NCBI GenBank assembly: GCA_038373865.1
Contig: JAXGGA010002851.1
Span: 49,479-113,478 of the forward strand
Direction of reading: 5' to 3'
Length of the DNA stretch: 64,000 nt
Origin: Uloborus plumipes
Taxonomy: Eukaryota; Arthropoda; Arachnida; Araneae; Uloboridae
Part shown: one piece after another, positions 59,945 through 64,000 of the stretch
Layout of the letters: each line of letters starts with the position of its first letter
Numbering within the stretch: the first letter of the stretch is position 1
The notes under the pieces: model-generated
Told to the model about the DNA's origin: nothing
The model's input: only the letters and a program-made list of their open reading frames with translations
The model's database searches: none
Made by a program: the position numbers and the translations under genes

Positions 59945-61998
59945 ACAGAAGCGCCGAAGAAAACGTATAAGTTCAATTAAAATGCAGTTAGATGCAGGCC
60001 CGTCCTTCCGAATTGGGGGACGGGGTCAATTAAAATACAGTTTTGTATTTTAATTGACCCCCTCCTCCGAATTTCGGGATTCCGAATTGGGGGAGGGGGG
60101 TCAGAGGGGGTCGATTAAAATACAATTTTGTATTTTAATTGACCCCCCTCCCCCGGATGGGAGGGAAATTCCGAAATGGGATGGGGGATCAGAGGGGGTC
60201 AATTAAAATACAGTTTTGTATTTTAATTACCTCCCTCCCCCGAATGGGGGGAAAATCCGAATTGGGGGAGGGGGGTCAATTAAAATATAGTTTTGTATTT
60301 TAATTGACCCCCTCCCCCGAATGGGGGATTCCGAATCGTGGGAGGGGGGTCAGAGGAAGGGTCAATTAAAATACAGTTTTGTATTGTAATTGACCCCCCT
60401 CCCTTGGATGGGAGGTAAATTCCGAATTGGGGGAGGGGGTCAGAGGGGGTCAATTAAAACACAGTTTTGTATTTTAATTGACCCCTCCCACGAATTGGGT
60501 GCGAAATTCCGAATTGGGGGAGGGGGGTCAGAGAGGGGTCACTTAAAATACAGTCCCCCTGCGGGGACTGTATTCGTGGTTCGTTCTGTATAATACAGCC
60601 CCTCCAGGGGGGACTGTATTTTAATTGACCCCCCTCCGCCAATTCGAAATTCCCCCCGTTCGGGGGAGGGGGGTCAATTAAAATACTGGGGGGGACTGTA
60701 TTCGTGGTTCGTTCTGTAGAATACAGTCCCACCACGGGGGACTGTATTTCAATTGACCCCCCTCCCCAATTCGGAATTCCCCCCCGTTCGGGGGGGGGGC
60801 AATTAAAATACAGTTTTGTATTTTAATTGACCCTCCCCCCGAACTGGGGGGGAATTCCGAATTGGGGGAGGGGGTCAATTAAAATACAGTCCCCCCTGGG
60901 GGGACTGTATTTGTGGTTCGTTCTGGAAAATCCAGTTCGTGGTATCGTTCTATAAAATACAGTTTCCCCCAGGGGGGACTGTATTTTAATTGACCCCCCT
61001 CTGACTCCCCTCCCCCAATTCGGAATTCCCCCCTATTCGGGGGAGGGGGGTCAATTAAAATACAAAACTATTTTAATTGACCCCCTCTGACACCCCTCCC
61101 CCAATTCGAAATACCCCCCCCCATTCGGGGGAGGGGGGTTTTGAAATACAAAACTATTTTAATTGACCCCCATCTGACTCCCTACCCTAATTCGGAATTC
61201 CCCCCCCCACAATTCTGGGGAGGGGGGTCAATAAAAAATACAAAAATGTGTTTTAATTGACCCCTTTCTGACCCCCCTCTTTCAATTCCGAATTCCCCCC
61301 CATTCGGGGGAGGGGGGTCAATTAAAATACAAAACTGTATTTTAATTGACTCCCCTCTGACCCCCTCCCCCAATTCGGAATTTCCCTCCCATTGGGGTGA
61401 GGGGGGTTTTTGAAATACAAAACTGTATTTTAATTGACCCCCTCTGACCCCCTCCTCCGATTCCGAATTCCCCCTCATTCGGGGGAGGGGGTCAATTAAA
61501 ATACAAAACTGTATTTTAATTGACCCCCCCTCTGATCCCCCTCCCCCAATTCGGAATTTCCCTCCCATCCGGGGGAGGGGGGTCAATTAAAATACAGAAC
61601 TGTATTTTAATAGACCCCCCTCTGACCCCCTCCCTCAATTCGAAATTCCCCCCCCCCATTCGGGGAAGGGGGTTTTTGAAATACAAAACTGTATTTTGTT
61701 TGACCCCCTCTGACCCCCCTCCCCCAATTCCGAATTTCCCCCCCATTCGGGGAAGAGAGTCAATTAAAATACAAAACTGTATTTTAATTGACTCCCCTCT
61801 GTTCCCCCTCCCCAATTCGGAATTTCCCTCCCATCCGGGGGAGGGGGGTCAATTAAAATACAAACTGTATTTTAATTGACCCCCCTCTGACCCACTCCCC
61901 TAATTCGGAATTTCCCCCCCATCCGGGGGAGGGGGTCAATTAAAATACAAAACTGTATTTTAATTGACCTGCATTTTTACGTTTTCTTCGGCGCTTCT
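59945..61998. repeat. GC-rich nested fold-back array (~2 kb)
   Basis: Outer ends AGAAGCGCCGAAGAAAACGT (59947) and its reverse complement (61979-61998) bracket over 20 units of about 80-90 bp. Each unit joins a palindrome (AATTAAAATACA, G or AAC, TGTATTTTAATT) to a GC block of GGGGGAGGGGGGTCAGAGG and ATTCGGAATTCCCC-type sequence. In 60000-60540 the GGGTCAGAGGGGGTC phrase faces one way; in 60980-61970 it is present as its complement, so the halves are inverted. A distinct centre (60545-60990) adds TACAGTCCCCC..GGGGGACTGTA hairpins and GTATTCGTGGTTCGTTCTG. The long Gly/Pro/Ile frames on both strands are repeat artefacts. Confidence 0.9.
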
Positions 61999-62483
61999 AT
62001 AAATGTAATTTTGGAAGAATCAGCTTTCCTTTTTGCAACTCTAGTTAAACCGGAAGTGAGGAAAATGTAATCCTTTAAATAAATGATTATCTCTCGAATA
62101 TATAAAGCTATCTTCTAAATCAGATGTAAACGTAATGTTTTACGTAAATGTAGTTTCGAAGACTGCATGTGTTATGACTTTTAAACAATCTTTAAATTGT
62201 TTCATGTGCTTTATAAATGTTTTAAACTGTGAACACATAACAACACTATGTATTTTGATGTTTGTTTTTTTTTTTTTTTTTCATCAAGACTGAAACAGTT
62301 TTACTCCTAGAAATCAAGTCTTTTACACGCATGTTATTACTATACCTTTCCCTTTAAAAAGTCTCACCGAACCCTAGGAGATCAGCGCCAAATGACTGAT
62401 GTTGCAGAAAATGTAAGTTCTGCTTGTACGCTCTTTTTCGCCCGTCTGGCTAGCCGCTTAAGATCGCAGGTAGCCATGGTTAA

Positions 62484-64000
62484 ACATTCGAAACGTAAGG
62501 TTTTATTTCTTTTATTTATTTATTTATTTTTTTTGTCAGACTCACAATAAGAGATTTTGATATGCCAGACAACTGAACTGAAACTTTTTAAAATCTCTTT
62601 CACTATCTATTACGTCAGTGGAAGTATAGATTTTTCAAAAATTGGGATTTTAACAATTCGGGAAGTTTGTAACGAAAGAACCATGCCTTTGAAAAACTTG
62701 TTCGATTTGGATTTAGTAGATATGTTACGCTTAAAAATTGTGCTACTGCTGTATCGTCTTCTGTTCTTCACATTTATTATTGCAAATTTTTTTACAGTCC
62801 TAAATGTTTACATTGCATTTGCCTTAATAAACTTAACCGTCGTTTATTCTATTTACTGCTTTTTTTCTGCAATGATGACAATAAAAGAAATCTTATAAAA
62901 TAGTTTAAATATTTTGACGATTTTTTGATGATTTTTTGTCTTGTTAGCGGTGATGAATATTATTTAGTATTTTTCATTAACGTGTAATTAAAAATTTTAA
63001 TGAAAAATTGAAAATTTAATTTTATTTACTTTACAGCAGAAATCATTTATTTGAAAATTCTGAAGAAGCGGAATGAAAAAAATAAATACACAGCCTCGCA
63101 GTAAAAAAAGAGTAACGCAAAAAGGAAAATGGACTTTTGAAGATATGTGTGCGATTTAAATTTGCTGAAAGAATTTACAAAAAAAAAGACAAAAAAAAAA
63201 ATTATCAAAAGCACTTTTTTGCCATAACTTCTTTTTAAACTTATTTTACCTACATTAGTTATCTCAATTAATTTTAATTGTTTTTTTTTTAAGATGATAG
63301 TAATTTCGAAATGTCAACCGAAATTGCTCGAAAGAATTTTTAATGTTAAAATGCTAATTTCAGCAAAAAGTAGAGATAAATGCAAAGGAAAAATATATGA
63401 AATTGAAAACAGTTCCCATTCACGTCAAATATTTTGAACCTTTATTTTATTTCTTTTTACGCGTTAAAGTAATGTTCTAAATATTTAATTAATTCTTAGT
63501 TTCTATATATTTTGCATTTTATATCATTTGGAACAACACGGTGATAACTGAATTATTATTAATAATAAAGGCGTTGAATTTTTTGCTTTTATTTGACTTA
63601 GTAGCTAATAAAATGATTCAGTACGCTAAGGGTTTTATTTCCTGTTTCTCTGTTAATTTTCTTTAAACAAATGTGTTACTTGGTAAACAACTAAAAAAAT
63701 ACCTTTAAATAATTATTAGTTTTCGAGTGCAAGTTCTTTTTTTTTTCCTTCTTTCTTTTTAAAGTAAAATTCTTTTTGATAACTTTTTATATTAAAAGTA
63801 CATTTCTGAACCCATTATTTTTTCATTCTACATTTTTATTTCAAAAAAAAAAAAAAACATTACATTAAAGTATATTTCTTTTGCTTCTAATACAGTTTAA
63901 AGTTGAATTTTTGAATTTATTTATTTCTTCATCGCAAAAAAAAAAAAAATAAATAAATAGGAAAACAAAGCAGTTCAGAAGAAAAAAAGGAATTAATAAT
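62484..64000. other. AT-rich DNA; frame 62557-62898 unrecognised
   Basis: The 113-residue plus frame starts just beyond the right end of the ~4-kb TIR structure and has a hydrophobic second half (about residues 60-110, two possible membrane spans). I recognise no family, and its codon use is as AT-biased as the surroundings. I give it low weight as a gene. The rest holds poly(A)/poly(T) runs only. Confidence 0.3.

Larger units (their letters stand above)
58452..62483. mobile_element. ~4-kb TIR structure (AACCATGGCTACCTGC ends)
   Basis: The left end AACCATGGCTACCTGC, then TTAAATGGCTAGCCAGACG, is matched in inverted orientation at the right end (reverse strand TTAACCATGGCTACCTGCGA, TTAAGCGGCTAGCCAGACG). 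A further shared block GCGCTGATCTCCTAGG lies about 100 bp inside each end. No transposase frame is visible. It encloses a MITE (59188-59829) and the GC-rich hairpin array (59945-61998). It is probably a non-autonomous cut-and-paste element. Family unknown and target duplication not resolved. Confidence 0.75.

Noticed and set aside
60390..61879. Several Gly/Pro/Ile-rich frames up to 134 residues
   Set aside because: They follow the GC-rich repeat period and occur on both strands; no conserved start or domain.
62557..62898. Membrane protein gene
   Set aside because: Hydrophobicity is expected from T-rich codons in AT-rich DNA; no family recognised and no supporting context. Kept only as a note in the last region.

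Overview
This is AT-rich, gene-poor nuclear DNA from an animal, most likely an arthropod; a spider or other chelicerate would fit, but I cannot prove it. The evidence is the mix of element types: piggyBac, pogo/Tigger, mariner, hAT and Helitron DNA transposons, many TIR MITEs, a tRNA-derived SINE and probable Penelope-like remnants. There are also very long (TA)n arrays, homopolymer runs and almost no long open frames. I see no bacterial operons, rRNA, CRISPR array or intact host gene. Most open frames here are microsatellite, palindrome or chance frames.

Layout. 0-2.5 kb: unassigned DNA and a fold-back. 2.57-6.37 kb: a decayed TIR transposon with minus-strand coding remnants, itself split by a TAGGGG-ended transposon that carries a triple snap-back. 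9.3-10.1 kb: a near-perfect palindrome with a target duplication and a hammerhead-like motif. 12.75-13.83 kb: a ~146-bp tandem repeat ending in a GACA/GACC tract. 16.1-17.0 kb: a Helitron with a nested MITE. 19.8-20.5 kb: two CACTG-ended MITEs. 21.9-24.6 kb: two related transposons head to tail, sharing one TA. 26.9-30.65 kb: a pogo-type MITE, a dispersed repeat, and a (TA)n hub that holds a MITE and a mariner with ~865-bp inverted arms. 30.7-34.3 kb: a piggyBac element with resolvable TTAA ends, carrying a Helitron that still encodes helicase sequence. 38.3-40.4 kb: a pogo-like transposon with a decayed DDE transposase and PHD-like finger. 40.6-42.4 kb: Helitron(s). 42.67-42.79 kb: a GC-rich candidate terminal exon on the minus strand, the best host-gene candidate. 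45.3-49.0 kb: MITEs, a hAT holding another palindromic ribozyme-like insertion, and a Helitron end. 50.0-50.7 kb: dispersed repeat, MITE and SINE side by side. 52-53 kb: a (TA)n array and a MITE. 54.9-56.9 kb: Helitron-like repeats and a third palindromic locus. 58.45-62.48 kb: a ~4-kb TIR structure enclosing a MITE and a ~2-kb GC-rich array of hairpins.

The elements do not form a pathway; the window is a record of nested insertion. Two themes recur. Many elements are TA-targeting and end in TAGGGG or TACACTG, with terminal motifs repeated inside. Inverted duplication is also common: at least six independent loci form large hairpins. The observations most worth testing are the hammerhead-like motifs near inversion breakpoints, the GC-rich nested fold-back array, and the candidate exon.
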